From: Musa acuminata AAA Group
Taxonomy: Eukaryota > Streptophyta > Magnoliopsida > Zingiberales > Musaceae
Reading direction: 5' to 3'
Assembly: GCF_036884655.1 (NCBI RefSeq)
Contig: NC_088349.1
Coordinates: 44,110,501 to 44,174,500 of the forward strand
DNA length: 64,000 nucleotides
Below the pieces are notes generated by a model. That model was given only the letters and a program-made list of their open reading frames with translations, had not been told where the DNA came from and made no database searches. This document shows positions 37,240 to 49,679 of the stretch, piece by piece. Each line of letters opens with the position of its first letter. Positions within the stretch are counted from its first letter, which is position 1. Made by a program: the position numbers and the translations under genes.

Positions 37240-37804
37240 CCATCCAAACTGAAGAGGTCACCTAAGTAAAAGTATGGGAGTCCCCATCAACTCTTTGCAG
37301 TCGTTGACTAGGGATCAACCCATGATCCTTATTTGTCCCGACTTCCCAAAGAAAGCCTGCAAGACCCACTCTGACACCATAGTTGAAGAAAGGGCCATGC
37401 CCTCGCATTAATGATTGATGGCATGGTTCGCCTCCCTGACACCTCCTTTTCAAACGACTAAAGGAGGGATCACTCCTTGTCTGACTCAATACAACTAAAA
37501 GGCTAAATAGTGAACACCATCCCGATCGCCCAATGTTAATGTCGACCTCGAGATAACATGTCGGTAAGCCATCTCCATTAATGTCCCCTAACAAGCAGGG
37601 TAGGGGGCACCCTCACCAATCCTTGTCCCTGCTATCAGGTGCCCAGGTATAAAAACCAAGTCTAGGCTAAACAAGGGCAAGCGGGTGAACACTACACTTT
37701 TATGAATACTATTAACTCTCTTCTCCCATATCCCTCTAACTTAAGCATTGGAGGGATCACGTTGGGACATCCCACGGGCATGGCGGCCTATCCTCCCAGA
37801 CTAG
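37240..37804 (+). mobile_element. Fragment of a Gypsy-type LTR
   Basis: A TATA-like 'gtataaaaacc' near 37650 is followed by 'ctaacttaagcattggaggg' (about 37736-37755), a U5-type sequence widespread in plant Gypsy LTRs. The sequence is GC-richer than its surroundings and stops where the next element begins at 37805. No coding remains belong to it. Confidence 0.45.
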
Positions 37805-38164
37805 TGTGGGGAAATATCGAGGGCGACATCACATGCACAATGAAAGAACAGAAAATAAAATCCCTAAATTTTTCAAATATGTGTTCATTGTCGTACGAAG
37901 ATTTGTGCAAAATCCGTGAAACTTAAAACTGCATATGTTAAATATTGTGTTACTTAGGGAGATCGTATATCCTTGAATACCTACAGATCTATAGGAGAGG
38001 ATGAAGAAAGTCAAACGCCCTCCTCTCTAGCAATGATCCATACAGTAGGGCTACAACGATGCTCCTTAAATCTCCAGGCCTGTTATTTGAGGAGGAGAAG
38101 GAGAAAGGAGAATAGGAGATAACAACCCAAAGAGGCTCTAGCTTATGAACCATTGGTTCCCTCC

Positions 38165-38660
38165 TATTTATAAAGGATTTCCACATATAGGTTTTCCTCT
38201 AGGCTCATTCCTAGACATGTGAGTTTCTCTATCCACTCAATCATCTTTAGGACATGGTTCTGAACTGGTGTCCCCTTAGTCATCCTAGCAGGAAGAGGCT
38301 CTTGGATATCTCATATCGCTGAATCCTTCCCTGTTCCTCAAATAGTTTATGGACATATAGGAGAATGGATTTGGCATCCATCTTTTCATGCTATCTTTGT
38401 AACTCAGGAGTCATGGAGCCCAACATGTAACACTGAGCAAGAGTGGAGTCATCTATGTACTTCACGTAGCGAGTGATCTCATCCTCGCTTACCCCTTCCT
38501 CGGGCGTAGGCATCAATATATCAAGGACGTATGCGATTTTCTCCACTGTGAGAACAATTCTCAAGTTGCGGAGCCAATCCATATAATTCGAACTAGTGAG
38601 GCGCTTGAAATCAAGTATGCCACGTAAGGGATTTGAAAACGATATTTTCTGAAAATAAAG
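38165..38660 (-). pseudogene. Copia gag (UBN2-type) of the minus-strand element
   Basis: Minus-strand translation reads FKRLTSSNYMDWLRNLRIVL, then EKIAYVLDILMPTPEEGVSE, MLGSMTPELQR, a stop at about 38391-38393, then, in the same frame, MDAKSILLYVHKLFEEQGRI, YEISKSLF and TPVQNHVLKMIEWIEKL. This is the usual course of plant Copia capsid proteins (W-x-x-NLRIVL, SPELQ, VLKMI). It is the only coding content of the element and would need helper enzymes in trans. Confidence 0.75.
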
Positions 38661-39073
38661 ATGTAGTAGAAATAAATAACATGCAGATTTTATAAAAAAT
38701 AAACAATCAAGATATGAACTTCTATCTTAATCTACTCCCACTATTTTACTGGCGAGTCATGCGACACCCTCAGAATGTGAAATGAAAGTCTCCGGCAGAC
38801 TTCCAGTGGGGATCGGGATCCAATTAACGTTTTAATGTAACCTCAAGGGACTCGATGAATCACACTAAGTCCAAAAGATAGGCAACTTTTATCGATCACA
38901 ACTCCTTGTGATTCTCGTCCTGTTCAACCTCCGAACCACCATGGTCTCGAGGGACTTGACCAACTATGATGTTCGGTTAAGTCAACACCATCGTTACAAG
39001 ATGTGGGGGGTGGGGGTGGCGCCGCCCCTGTAGGTAGGTGACCCTGCGGGTGTAGCGACCACAGGCATCGCCC

Positions 39074-39102
39074 TTGCGCGCGGGCGTAGTGCCCGCGCGC
39101 AA
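39074..39102. repeat. Perfect GC-rich hairpin
   Basis: 12-bp perfect inverted arms (TTGCGCGCGGGC and its complement) with a 5-nt loop GTAGT. It sits in a GC-rich island (38990-39240) within the gag-only Copia element, just inside its 5' end, where RNA packaging or dimerisation signals usually lie. Confidence 0.8.
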
Positions 39103-39689
39103 GCGACTTATGCTATAGGCGACTTACTTGTGGGCGGACGACCGTCAGCCGCTTGCAACACCTGCACGTAGGTGGCCGAGACCTACACGCATGTGGCCAA
39201 AGCTGCAAGCAACCTTTGGCAAACCTGCAAGGGTAGCAACAGTTGCTACCCTCTATCGCCTTTTGCATCAATGATTTTGACGTCAAAAGCTTTTCCAAAA
39301 GACAATATATGCAGTTCAAAACTAATCTTTCGCACGAATAACCTGGCTCTGATACCACTGTTGGAAAATCTGAGGGACGACATCACATGCGCAGCGGAAG
39401 AATATAAAAACAAAATCCCTAATTTTCCAAAGTTATGTTCGTCGTCATGCGAAGATTGGTGCGCAAAATCCGCGGAACTTAAAAACTACGTATATTAAAG
39501 ATTATGTTACCTAGGGAAATTGTATATCCCTGAATCCCTACAGATCTCTATGAGAGGGTGAAGGAGGTCAAATGCTCTCCTCTCTAGCGGTGATCCACAC
39601 AGCAGGGCTGCGACGATGCTCCTCAAAGTTTTAAGGAGGTCAAACGCCCTCCTCTTTAAGATTAATCTTTGGGTGTATAGTTATGAATT

Positions 39690-40930
39690 GTTTCGAATAA
39701 AGCTAAGTGAAAACCATTGTTGATATGTACACACATTTTATGGATGTTGTCAATGATTTGAAAGCCCGTGATAAATGTTTTACTAATCTTGAACTTGTTA
39801 ATAAAATTTTACTATCTTTTCCAAAAAATTGGGATCCAAAAGTAATTGTTATTCAAGAAGCAAAGGACTTCAACTATTTTCCTTTTGAAGAACTCATAGG
39901 GTCATTAATGACCTATGAAATGACTTGTAAGGCACATGATGAATATGAGAACAATATTTTAAAAAACAAGAAGGATATGATACTTAGAACCAAAGAAGAC
40001 TATTCGAGCGAAAGTTCAAGTGATGATGATGACTTGGCACTCCATACAAGAAAATTTTAAAAAATTATAAAAAGAAACAAAACAAATATTGTAAAACAAG
40101 ATACAAGAACAAAAACAAACTAAAAAAGGACATAATCATCTACTATGAATGCAAGAAACTGAGGTACTTCAAAAGTGAATGTCTACGATTGAAGAAGAAG
40201 ATGCTAACACAAAAGAAGAAGAAAGTACCGTAGGCGATTTGGGACGAATCAAGTGCATTAGAAGACAAGGAGCAAACCAACGAAGATGAGGTGGCAAACT
40301 ACATTTTAATAGCTCTCAATGATGAGATAAGTGACTCAATTGAAACTCATTTATCTTATGATGAATTACTTAATGCTTTTTATGATTTATATGATGATTT
40401 TAAATTAGTTGGTAAGAAATATAAATTGCTAAGAAAAAATCATGCTTCTCTCTCTATTAAATTTGAAAAATTAAAAAATGAGCATGATAATTGCATGTTA
40501 ACCTCTTGTACTCAATGTGAAGAGTTAGACTTAGTAAAAAAATATATATAGTATTACAACAAACATTAGAAAAAAATTAAAATTGGAAATAAATCATTAA
40601 ACATGATCCTTGCTAACAAAGGACATATACATAGAAAAGAAGAAATCGACTTTGTGAGTAGTAACACTTAACAAAAATTGACTCTATTTGTTAAAGGACC
40701 TACACTGCATGTTACCCCTAAAAGTAAATATAATTTTTGTGGTAGATATTGTCATTATACCTATAAATGTTCATTTAAAAAATATAGCTCACATAAATTA
40801 GTTGGGGTTCCTAAAGAAACCATAAATAACTTAATGCTAATTGTCAAGATACGTAGATCCATTCATAAGGGACCCAAAGTTAAATGAGTACCTAAAGTAA
40901 ACCCCCCTTTTTTGTAGATATATCTATAAT
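39690..40930 (+). pseudogene. SIRE-type Copia gag (broken)
   Basis: 39707-40057 reads VDMYTHFMDVVNDLKARDK and LLSFPKNWDPKVIVIQEAKD, typical of the SIRE/Maximus capsid, then an acidic SESSSDDDD run. A zinc knuckle-like IYYECKKLRYFKSECLRLKK lies near 40138-40197 (the first Cys is Tyr). 40291-40551 is a coiled-coil-like region (KLLRKNHASLSIKFEKLKNE). 40678-40887 holds CGRYCHYTYKC, a second Cys/His motif. The frame is broken between these parts. The 5' LTR of this element is missing; it abuts the truncated LTR of the neighbouring element. Confidence 0.8.
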
Positions 40931-40939
40931 AAAAAGCTA

Positions 40940-42282
40940 GGAGCAAGAGATAGTATCTTGATAGTGGATGCTCAAGGCACATGACCAGAGATCTAACACA
41001 TTTTTCTAAGTTCACTAGTTAAGACGAAGGATATGTTACCTTCGGAGGCAAAAACAAAGGAAAAATTATTGGCAAAGGAAATATAGGTAACAAATCAAAC
41101 CTCTTAATTAAAAATATTTTATTAGTAGATGGTTTAAAACATAAATTACTAAGTATTAGTCAATTGTGTGATAAGGGTTATAACATCAAATTTGAATCTA
41201 ATGCTTGTCTTATAGAGATACCACACAAAAATAGATCTATGATTGCCTTAAGGACTAATAATATGTATATTATTAATCTTGATAATTTTTGTGATGAAAC
41301 TTACTTTTTGGTTTTAAATGATGATGCATAGCTTTGGCATAGAAGATTAGGTCATGTAAGTATGAAATTAATTTCATAAATTATAACTAAAGAACTTGTA
41401 AGAGATATGCCTAGAATTACATTTGTCAAAGATAAAATTTATGATGCATGCCAACTAGGTAAACAAATAAAGAGTAGCTTTAAGTCTAAAATTCAAGTAA
41501 GTACCTCTAGACCACTATAATTAATTCATATGGATTTAATTGGACCAATTAATATCACAAGTCTAGGAGTTAGTAATATGCTTTTGTGATTGTTGATGAT
41601 TATAGTAGATATACTTGGACATACTTCTTGGCATATAAAAGTGATTGCTTTAAATATTTTTTAAAATTTTATAAACAAGTTCAAAATAAAAAGGGTTTTA
41701 TGATTTCTTCTATTTGAAGTGATCATGGTGGTGAATTTAAAAACTATGATTTTTAAGATTTTTGCGATTTAAATGGGTATGACTATAATTTCTCTACTCC
41801 AAGAAATCTACAACAAAATGGAGTTGTTAAGAGAAAAAATAGGAGTTTATAAGAAATGACAAGAATCATACTTAATGAATATAGCCTACCCTGATATTTT
41901 TGGGTCGAAGTTGTTTACACAACATCCTATATCATGAATAGGGTTCTCGTAAAATCACTAATGTCTAAAACTCCTTATGAATTATGGAACAATAAAAGAC
42001 CTAACATTTTATATTTTAAAATTTTTTGTTGTAAATATTTTATTTTAAATGAAAAGGATGCCTTAGAAAAATTTGATGCAAAACACGATGAAGGTATTTT
42101 TCTTGGATATTCTTCTATTTCTAAAGCTTTTCAAGTTTTTAATATAAAAACCTTGGTTATCGAGGAATCTATCCATGTTATTTTTAATGAGTTTTCTGAA
42201 TTTAAGAAAAATGATCTTGATGATGATTTTGATTTTGATACTTTAAATTTAAATGAAAATTCTCCTCTCCCAAGCAATTAGG
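40940..42282 (+). pseudogene. SIRE-type Copia protease and integrase (broken)
   Basis: The protease start is YLDSGCSRHMTRDLTHFSKF at about 40955-41015 (the catalytic motif reads DSG). The pre-integrase domain is LWHRRLGHVSMKLIS near 41334-41380. Core integrase pieces are LIHMDLIGPI near 41521, VDDYSRYTWTYFLAYKSD near 41595-41645, SDHGGEFKN near 41720, and QQNGVVKRKNRSL near 41810. 41934-42281 continues with MNRVLVKSLMSKTPYELWNN and a GIFLGYSS box. Stops appear at several TGG and CAA/CAG positions. Confidence 0.85.
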
Positions 42283-42469
42283 ATGCATATACTTCCAAAG
42301 AATTCTTACCCAAGGAATGAAAGTATGTAGATGCTCATGTTAAGGAGCTAATCATTGGAGATACATCAAAAGGTGTTCAAACTCATTCTTCATTTAAAAA
42401 CTTTTATGCTAATGCTGCCTTTTTGTCTTAAATTGAACTTAAATACATTGACGATGCTCTAAAAGATTA

Positions 42470-43315
42470 TTCATGAGTTTTTGCAATGCATGAAGAATTA
42501 AATCAATTTGAGATAAATAAGGTGTGGACGCTTGTTCCTAGACCTTGTGACCATCTTGTAATTGGCACTAAATGGGTCTTTAGGAATAAGCAAGATGAAC
42601 TTGGTATCGTAATTTGAAATAAGACCAGATTAGTGGCCAAATGTTTCAACCAAGAAGAAGGTATTGACTATGAATAAACCTTCGCTCCTATGGTAAGACT
42701 TGAAGACATAAGGATACTCCTTATCTATGCATGTTGTAATAATTTTTAAGTTATTTCAATGGATGTTAAAAGTATTTTTCTTAGTGACTTTATTTCTGAA
42801 GAAGTTTATGTTGAACAACCATCCGGATTTGAGAATGTTCTTTTTCCGAACCACGTTTTTAAGTTATCTAATGTTCTCTATAGATTGAAACAAGCCCAAA
42901 GGGTTTGGTACGAGAGACTTAGTTCATTTCTTATTAAGAATGACTTTTTGAAATGCAAGGTCGATACCATATTATTTATTAAATATTTTAAAAATAATTT
43001 TTTATTATTTAAATTTATGTTGATGGTATTATTTTTTGTTCTATAAATGAGTCTTTATATGAATATTTTGTCAAAAGTATGAGCCAAGAATTTGAAATGA
43101 GTTTAATGGGTGAATTGATATTTTTCTTATCATTGCAAATTAAACAACTAAGTGAAAGAACTTTTGTCGGTCAAACTAAGTATATTTTAGATCTATTAAA
43201 ACGATTTCATATGGATAGCGCTAAGGCTATTAACATACAAATGAGCACTTCTACAAAATTAGATATATACAATGAAGGAGAATATTTTGATAAAAAAACT
43301 TATAAGGGCATATAA
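42470..43315 (+). pseudogene. SIRE-type Copia reverse transcriptase (broken)
   Basis: Order of motifs: NKVWTLVPRP-like text at about 42515-42545, GTKWVFRNKQDE near 42566, the MDVKSIFLSDFISEEVYVEQ region at 42759-42818, LYRLKQAQRVWYERLSSFL near 42880-42935, then LMGELIFFLSLQIKQL at about 43102-43150 and GQTKYILDLLKRF at about 43171-43210. The catalytic YVDD region near 43015-43045 is disturbed by a frame change. It is inactive. Confidence 0.85.
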
Positions 43316-43965
43316 ATAGTTTACTATACCTCACAGCAACTAGGTCTGATATTATATTTAGTGTTGGACTTTGTACTAGATTTCAATCTAATCCCAAAAA
43401 ATCTTACTTTAAAGTAGTTAAAATGATTTTTAGATACTTAAAAGGAACTCCTAATCTAGGATTATGGTATCCAAAATTTAAAATTTTTGAATTGATTGCT
43501 GATGCCGATGCTGACTTTGCTGAATGTAGAATAGATAGAAAAAGCATATTTGAAATATTTCAACTCCTAAGTCATGCACTTGTTTCTTAATCTTCCAAAA
43601 AATAAAATTATGTTGCTTTATCTATAGTCGAGGCTAAATATGTAGTAGCAGGTGCATATTATGCACAAGTTATTTGGATAAAAAATACTTTAGAAGACTA
43701 TGAACTTTACTTAAAAAATATCTGTATAAAATATGATAATACTGGTGTTATTTGTTTAACAAAGAATCACATTCAACACTCTAAAATTAAACATAATGAT
43801 ATTAAACATCATTTTATTAGATATCATGTTAATAATAATGATATATTTTTAGATTTTATTGACAAAACATCAATTAGCATATATTTTTTCGAAACCATTG
43901 AATAAGGAACAATTTGATTTCATTAGAAGAGAATTAGTCATGTTAAATCTTCGAAATGCATGAAT
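43316..43965 (+). pseudogene. SIRE-type Copia RNase H (broken)
   Basis: Recognisable pieces: LTATRSDIIFSVGLCTRFQS near 43327-43390, RYLKGTPNLGLWYPK near 43431-43475, DADADFAECRIDRKS near 43501-43545, and the end INLDFIDKTSI-like text near 43850-43875. It is followed by about 0.9 kb of non-coding 3' sequence. Confidence 0.8.
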
Positions 43966-44831
43966 TTTTTTCATATATTTTTTGGATTATTATCTTTATT
44001 TCTCGATTTTCATAACTTGAGTTTTCTTTTTGAATCAATATCATTTCCTATTATTCCTTCTTCTTGCTACTTATAAAAGAAAAGATTTGTTAAAATGATT
44101 CTTGGTCTTTCAGTATTCATGACTTAATCTTTCATTTTTTTTGTGATGATTGAATTGAAATATTGATATAAATTTTTTACACCATTAACTCCTTCCCTTC
44201 TCCTTCATTTTTTTAATAACAAAGGGGAGAAAGAAAATTGCTAGCATGCCATTTTCTAACTTGCACATCTCAAGAAAAGTAAAAAGTGCTAGCTTACACA
44301 TCTTAACAAATGCAAAAGTGCTAGCTTGTACAACTCAAGTTAAGCAAAATTGCTAACTTACACATCTCAAAAATTTGCATGTTCTAAATAGAAGTAAAAC
44401 TTGTTAACTCATGTTTCAAAAAATTACTAGTTGTACTTTTCTCCTTTTTGTTGATGACAATGGGGGAAAAGTAATTATAATTTAAAAATTTTAATATTTT
44501 AGTATCATGCATGTTATGCCCAAAGTGATGATATTTTATGTTTTATGAATGATAATTTAAAATTATGCATGCAATTCTTTAATTTATGAGGATGATATAT
44601 GCAATAATATGCATATAAAGTAAGTAATAATAATTTTGATATTATGATGATGTATGCATATGAAGTGTGAAAGTCACCTTCATTAAAATTGTTTCAACTT
44701 GAATTCAAATATATTATAATTAGAAGGTTATTATTTTATGAATTTAAGTTTATTTTGATATTGCATATAGATAGGGAGAGTTTAGTTAAACTCCGTTATT
44801 AATTGGTTGTCATCGTAAAAAAGAAGGAGAT
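43966..44831 (+). repeat. 3' non-coding region of the SIRE-type element with imperfect tandem words
   Basis: 44240-44380 repeats a unit of about 45 bp built of 'tgctagcttacacatct'-type words about four times. It ends in a purine tract, 'aaaaaagaaggagat' (about 44817-44831), the likely polypurine tract next to the 3' LTR. Confidence 0.6.
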
Positions 44832-45880
44832 TGTTGAATTCCGGATTTTAATGATAGAATAAATTGATGAGTTTATGATCTAATTTGTGTTTGAGAAAAG
44901 TGTTGCACGACTATCTTCGATCATGAAAAGACAAAACGATTGAAATAGGAGAATCAGACGTTAGGTCGGAAGAATTGAACATTACGCCAAGATCGGATAT
45001 TGTGGGACTCAACATGCTGAAGGATTGGGCAATATATCAAAGGAAAGCACGATGCGTCGGGAGTTCGGATGAACCAATAACATGCTGGACAACATAAAAT
45101 TCTTGTCTTGTAATCATTTATGTCTTGATCATCGTAGATAAGGTCTTAATTGAGTTAGTTTTCGATGTGACCATAGTAATTCAGTTAGGAGCCTATTGGG
45201 CTTGATCTAGGACTGATTTGGTTATATTGGGAGTCTCATTCAGTGACCCATAGTTAGGTCAAGCGGTGGAACTGCTTATGAGCTAGAATGTATGAAGTGT
45301 ATGTTTTCCAGAAGACCCGACGGTGGTACTGGCCAAACTGGTGGTAGTACCACTAGTACATGCTCTCCCATGTTGCCAAGCGATAGTACCACCCAGGCTG
45401 GGCGATAGTATCGCCCAGCACTAGCGATAGTACTGTTAAGACCTCGAAAACTCGGGGATGAGACTTTTTTGCTCTATTTTTGAAGCCAGTTGAAGTCTAT
45501 AAATACCCTACTCATTCATGCTTGAGTTAGTAAGAAAAATGAATGAAAAGGCTTATGATTCTAAGTTGTAAACTCTTGAAAAGTGTTGTGTTCCCCTCGT
45601 CTTTAAAGATTAGAGCTCGAGAGATGTGAGATTTGTAAAAGTTCTCTCTTAAACATGTGAAATGGAGAAAGAGTTATAAAGAGGATAGTTGGTGTTCGCC
45701 TATTGAAAGAAGATCATTAGAAAACTTCGATGGCCTCAATGGAAGAGGAATCAGGAGTGGATGTAAGATGTAACGACTGAACCACTATAAATTCAGTGTG
45801 CATTTTCATTCTGCTCTTAATTGCTATTGCTTTCTGAGTTAATTTCTTATTATATTTACTTTAAGTCAAGTATACTTTTT
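44832..45880 (+). repeat. 3' LTR of the SIRE-type element (right end missing)
   Basis: It starts TGTTGAATTCC right after the polypurine tract and contains a 'ctataaataccc' promoter-like box near 45497. Its 3' portion matches 1-110 of this window. The usual 'ttcacccccctcttagtgc' end, present at 312-330, is absent, so the LTR is truncated. It includes a cluster of GGCGATAGTATCGCC-type inverted words (45290-45440). Confidence 0.7.
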
Positions 45881-46547
45881 TTTTAATTGTATCAAAATAT
45901 ACTTTTTTTTAATTAAAATCCATTTCATAGAAATAAATCTCTATGTCTAATGATCATTGGATTTATGTTACGCACGATGATATTTTATTCGTTGCATCTT
46001 CCACTATCCTCAACCGTGCGGTGAGAGCTTTTCGCCCTGTGAAACCCAACACCGGACAAGTTTGGTTTGGGGGTTAGGGGAGGATCAAATTGGTTTAGTA
46101 CATTTGTCAAATGAATCTTACTGCAATCAAAAGTTTGATTGTTATTTTCACAATTCTGAGTCACAGTCAACTGTCCATTCTTGTCTAAAAGAAAAAACCA
46201 AATGTATTTAAACAAAATGTATGGATAATGTGCGTTCGACCAATCCAGTAAAAACAATTGAACTTAAAAACTTTTCTGAATTGCACTTTAAACTTTTCTT
46301 TTAATCTTTTTTATATTTATTCTGTTTATCATTTTAATCGAAGTTAGATTCACACATTACTTCTCCAACAAAGTGTGTATGGGGATTTAACAAATATTAA
46401 CAGAAGCATGCATACCTTCCTGAACAAATATTAGCAATAACACCATCGAGAAGAATCTTATCAGGCAATAGATTCTTATGTGTTCATCATCATAAAGTAA
46501 ATCTTCCCGGTACAACTAGCATTGTTTTAATCATCATAATAAGACTA
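45881..46547. other. Intergenic stretch, nothing recognised
   Basis: AT-rich with poly-T runs at 45870-45920. A 90-codon minus-strand frame (45985-46257) matches no family known to me and is not supported as a gene. Confidence 0.4.
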
Positions 46548-46665
46548 TGATGAAAAAAATAGAAGAACAATTATTGGAGAAACTTTATTGAAGTACTTTA
46601 GCTTGAATACATCAACATGTCCCTCTCCTATTTATACAGATTAGGAAATAATATTTTCCTCAACA
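46548..46665 (-). mobile_element. Solo LTR of the TRIM family seen at 4905
   Basis: On the minus strand this reads TGTTGAGGAAAATATTATTT ... ATTTCATCA and is collinear with the 124-bp LTR at 4905-5028, including 'tataaatagg' and 'agggacatgtt'. The flanks 'gacta' (46543-46547) and 'gaata' (46666-46670) differ at one base. No internal sequence or primer site follows. A further LTR-like stretch in the same orientation continues to about 46742. Confidence 0.65.
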
Positions 46666-48117
46666 GAATAAAGGATTTCTCTCAACAGAGTAGATAGATT
46701 TCCTCATATAATTGGAAAAATCTTATCTTCTATCAAACTCTTCTTTACAATATCTATCTTCACCATCCAGTAAACATGAATCAAAAAATTCAAAATGATT
46801 AAAATATTAAAGACTGACAATCTGCTACACTATCAGTGCAACCAACTATATTATAACAATTAAAGGAAGAAATACAAACACAGAGTAACTAAACAGGAAA
46901 ATGCAGCAACTATACTACAGTGTTACCAATTTAGGCATTTTAAACACTTCAAAATATAGAAACTGATTTAGAAGTTCACCGTTCTACCAATTTAATGTGA
47001 ACCATGATTTAATTTAAAAAGCTAGTGGTTTAACAGGAAGCCAAACAAAATCAGTGCAATCAAGCAAAAATAAGGCTAAATATTGATGAATTTGCGGGAC
47101 AACGGGTTTGTGGTAAAGAAGAGCACTCAACAAGGAATATGACCATAATATAATGCAAAATGCAGGAGAAATTGATAAAAAGTCATCTATCTCTTATGAC
47201 AATGACACGGTAAATCCAAGTCAAATCATGTAACAGCAAGGCTATGGAGCCACAAAACCAAACAAAGCAAGCCAAAACGGCTAGGCTCTCAAACAGGATA
47301 ACAATTCGAGCAAAGATTAGCAATTAGTTCCACAGGAGCACATCATTGTCATACAAAAGCATTTATCTGTCTCTAACAGATATGGAGCTTCTTACTTACT
47401 GAAACAGTTAAAACCTAAACTAGATTCACTACATCTCAACAGTTAACATTAGAAGTAGAGAAGTAGCCACAGAAGTTTGAAAGTCATTCATCAAAGCAGA
47501 CAAGAATTCCGAATTCAGCACAACCAGTCAAAGCATTTGCACCAAACTTGCCATGCACCTGAGTCACACATCCATCACAATATGTTTATCAAACAATGAA
47601 ACATGACAGACTACATATATACAAAATTATCAAGCACAGTCATATCAGGATTGAGAAACATTGCCCACAAGCACCTAATAGCTACATAACAAATGAACAT
47701 TCAATTTATCATCTTCCAACAATTAATTAATAAAAGGCAACAAAAAGGCAAGTCTAAGACCTTAAAATACATTGTCATCTTGACTTATCAATCAACTGAC
47801 CATTTAAAAAGAAATCATCCAATGAAAAGCTAGGCATACAACAGAGTCACAACAACAACAACGATACTGAGATTGGCTTTCAAAGTTACAGGTATAAATA
47901 GTAAACAATTGTGTCTAATAACTTGTTTGAGATGACAACTTGTGACATTCAAACACCAACATAAGCAAATATAACCATAAAGAAGAAACCATGTAACTAG
48001 AAACTGTTGTTTCACAAATACAACACCTCCGTGTGTGACTTTCAAATGCAAAACCACTATCTCTTAAAGTTTTCATTTTGGGGGATTTAAATACACACAC
48101 ACATATACAATACATAC

Positions 48118-48215
<98 letters not shown>

Positions 48216-49679
48216 TGAAGAACACTGGATGCTCTGTCAATTCAGTTAATACTTCACAAGTACTTTGTAGCGAGGGTATAAATGTTGACGTTACTAACCA
48301 TATTGCAGTTACCATATATGTCCAATGGCATACCAGATAATATCAAAACCATGACTACACTTGATAACATCAAAACTATAATGAGAAATTTAAGGAAAAA
48401 CACTCAAATCAAGTGATGGATACTTGGAAACTTCATATTAAGCAAGGATTAAATATTCAGAGAAATTTTGACCAAATGACCCAAGTAAATGAAATGCATG
48501 CCACTCTAAGCACAGTATATGATTTCCTACCAATACTTCCCAGAAACAGGAACTGAGTGAAAGTTTTGATGCAACCATTATTAGAAATATTTCTGAATTT
48601 AGGCACAAAGATGCAACCATCAACCATTCGTTATCATTAGACTTGGTGAAACAAAGGATGTTCAAGAACACCACCTAATTATCAACCATCTGCAAAGCCA
48701 CTTATTTAATCTTTCGTATTGGTGCAAAGTCTCTCAAGCTAAATTGTGTAAAACTATGAGGCAACTAACTATACTCTTCAGATTTAATACTTCAGCCAAA
48801 TTGGATACATGAGTCATCTAGAATCACGAAACTATGCCAGGAGAATGGTCTTGAAAATAAGTGCGTCCAATTCTCTGCACTCAGCATTCCCTATTGGGCA
48901 GTCTAATATATGAAGTCAGAATATAAAGCTCTAAAACACACACACCCACGCACCCTGAAAGAAATTTCATGTCAAACTCCCAAAGGGACTTGGGTCTGAC
49001 CAATTTGAGATTTAGACATGCAAAACAAGTGTTTTTATGACACCAGAAAAAAAAGGACAATCACCTCAATGAATATTCTCAACTAAGCAACTCCAATCTA
49101 ACACTCACAACCCAACAAAAAAGCTATATCACATCCATTCACAAGCAAACAAATCAGAAGCCTGAAAGACAACACAGACAGATATACATCTCTAGTTACC
49201 CATTGAACTTTTAACTTAAACATTTCCCAGCAAGAAAAGATTAAGTACCCAACAAATCAATGTAATTCAACAGAAAGAAAAGAGTTAGGCCATAACAGAA
49301 ATTCATAACACTGGTTATATAAAACCCCAACATGGAGAAAAAAGCGCAATATTGGTTAGGCCACAATTATAAATTCCCTATTTGTGACAACCTAAATATT
49401 AAACTGTGGAAACAAGTTCACAAAGATGGCAATAACTAACATGAAGAGCTAATACAATCCAGAAATCAACTACTGTAAATAATCCCTATACTATGTCATT
49501 AAAAAAAACCAAAAACATAATTCTTTGCAGCATGGGAAAAAGAGCAAAGCATACAGCTAACATTTTCGCTGTATAGCACCCTATTCACTCTGAAGAAAGA
49601 TCAAGAACAAAATAAATAATAACAGCACAACATAACTGTCTAAATTCATAAGCACGATTCACTACAATCCACAACAGGG
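46666..49679. other. A-rich non-coding block
   Basis: Three kilobases without a coding signal. The plus strand is clearly richer in A than T, as in the introns of the minus-strand HUA1 gene, so it may be intron or leader sequence of a minus-strand transcript. No exons were found. It contains the microsatellite at 48092-48214. Confidence 0.4.
48092..48214. repeat. Compound AC / TA / TG microsatellite
   Basis: Runs of (AC)n, then interrupted (TA)n, then (TG)n. The (AC) and (TG) ends are complementary and the TA core is self-complementary, so the whole 120 bp can fold into a hairpin. Reading frames through it (THTHTH, IYIYIY) are artefacts. Confidence 0.85.

Larger units (their letters stand above)
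37805..39670 (-). mobile_element. Non-autonomous minus-strand Copia element with gag only
   Basis: Two similar LTRs in direct orientation: 37805-38160 (3' LTR on the minus strand) and 39359-39670 (5' LTR, cut short on its right side). The reverse complement of the tRNA-Met primer site, 'gctctgatacca', stands at 39346-39357, one base from the LTR start TGTTGG. The minus-strand LTR carries a 'tataaatagg' promoter-like box near 38165. Between the LTRs is a gag reading frame and GC-rich filler with a strong hairpin. No protease, integrase or RT is present. Confidence 0.75.

Noticed and set aside
48073..48315. Frame with THTHTH / IYIYIY repeats
   Set aside because: Reads straight through the AC/TA/TG microsatellite.
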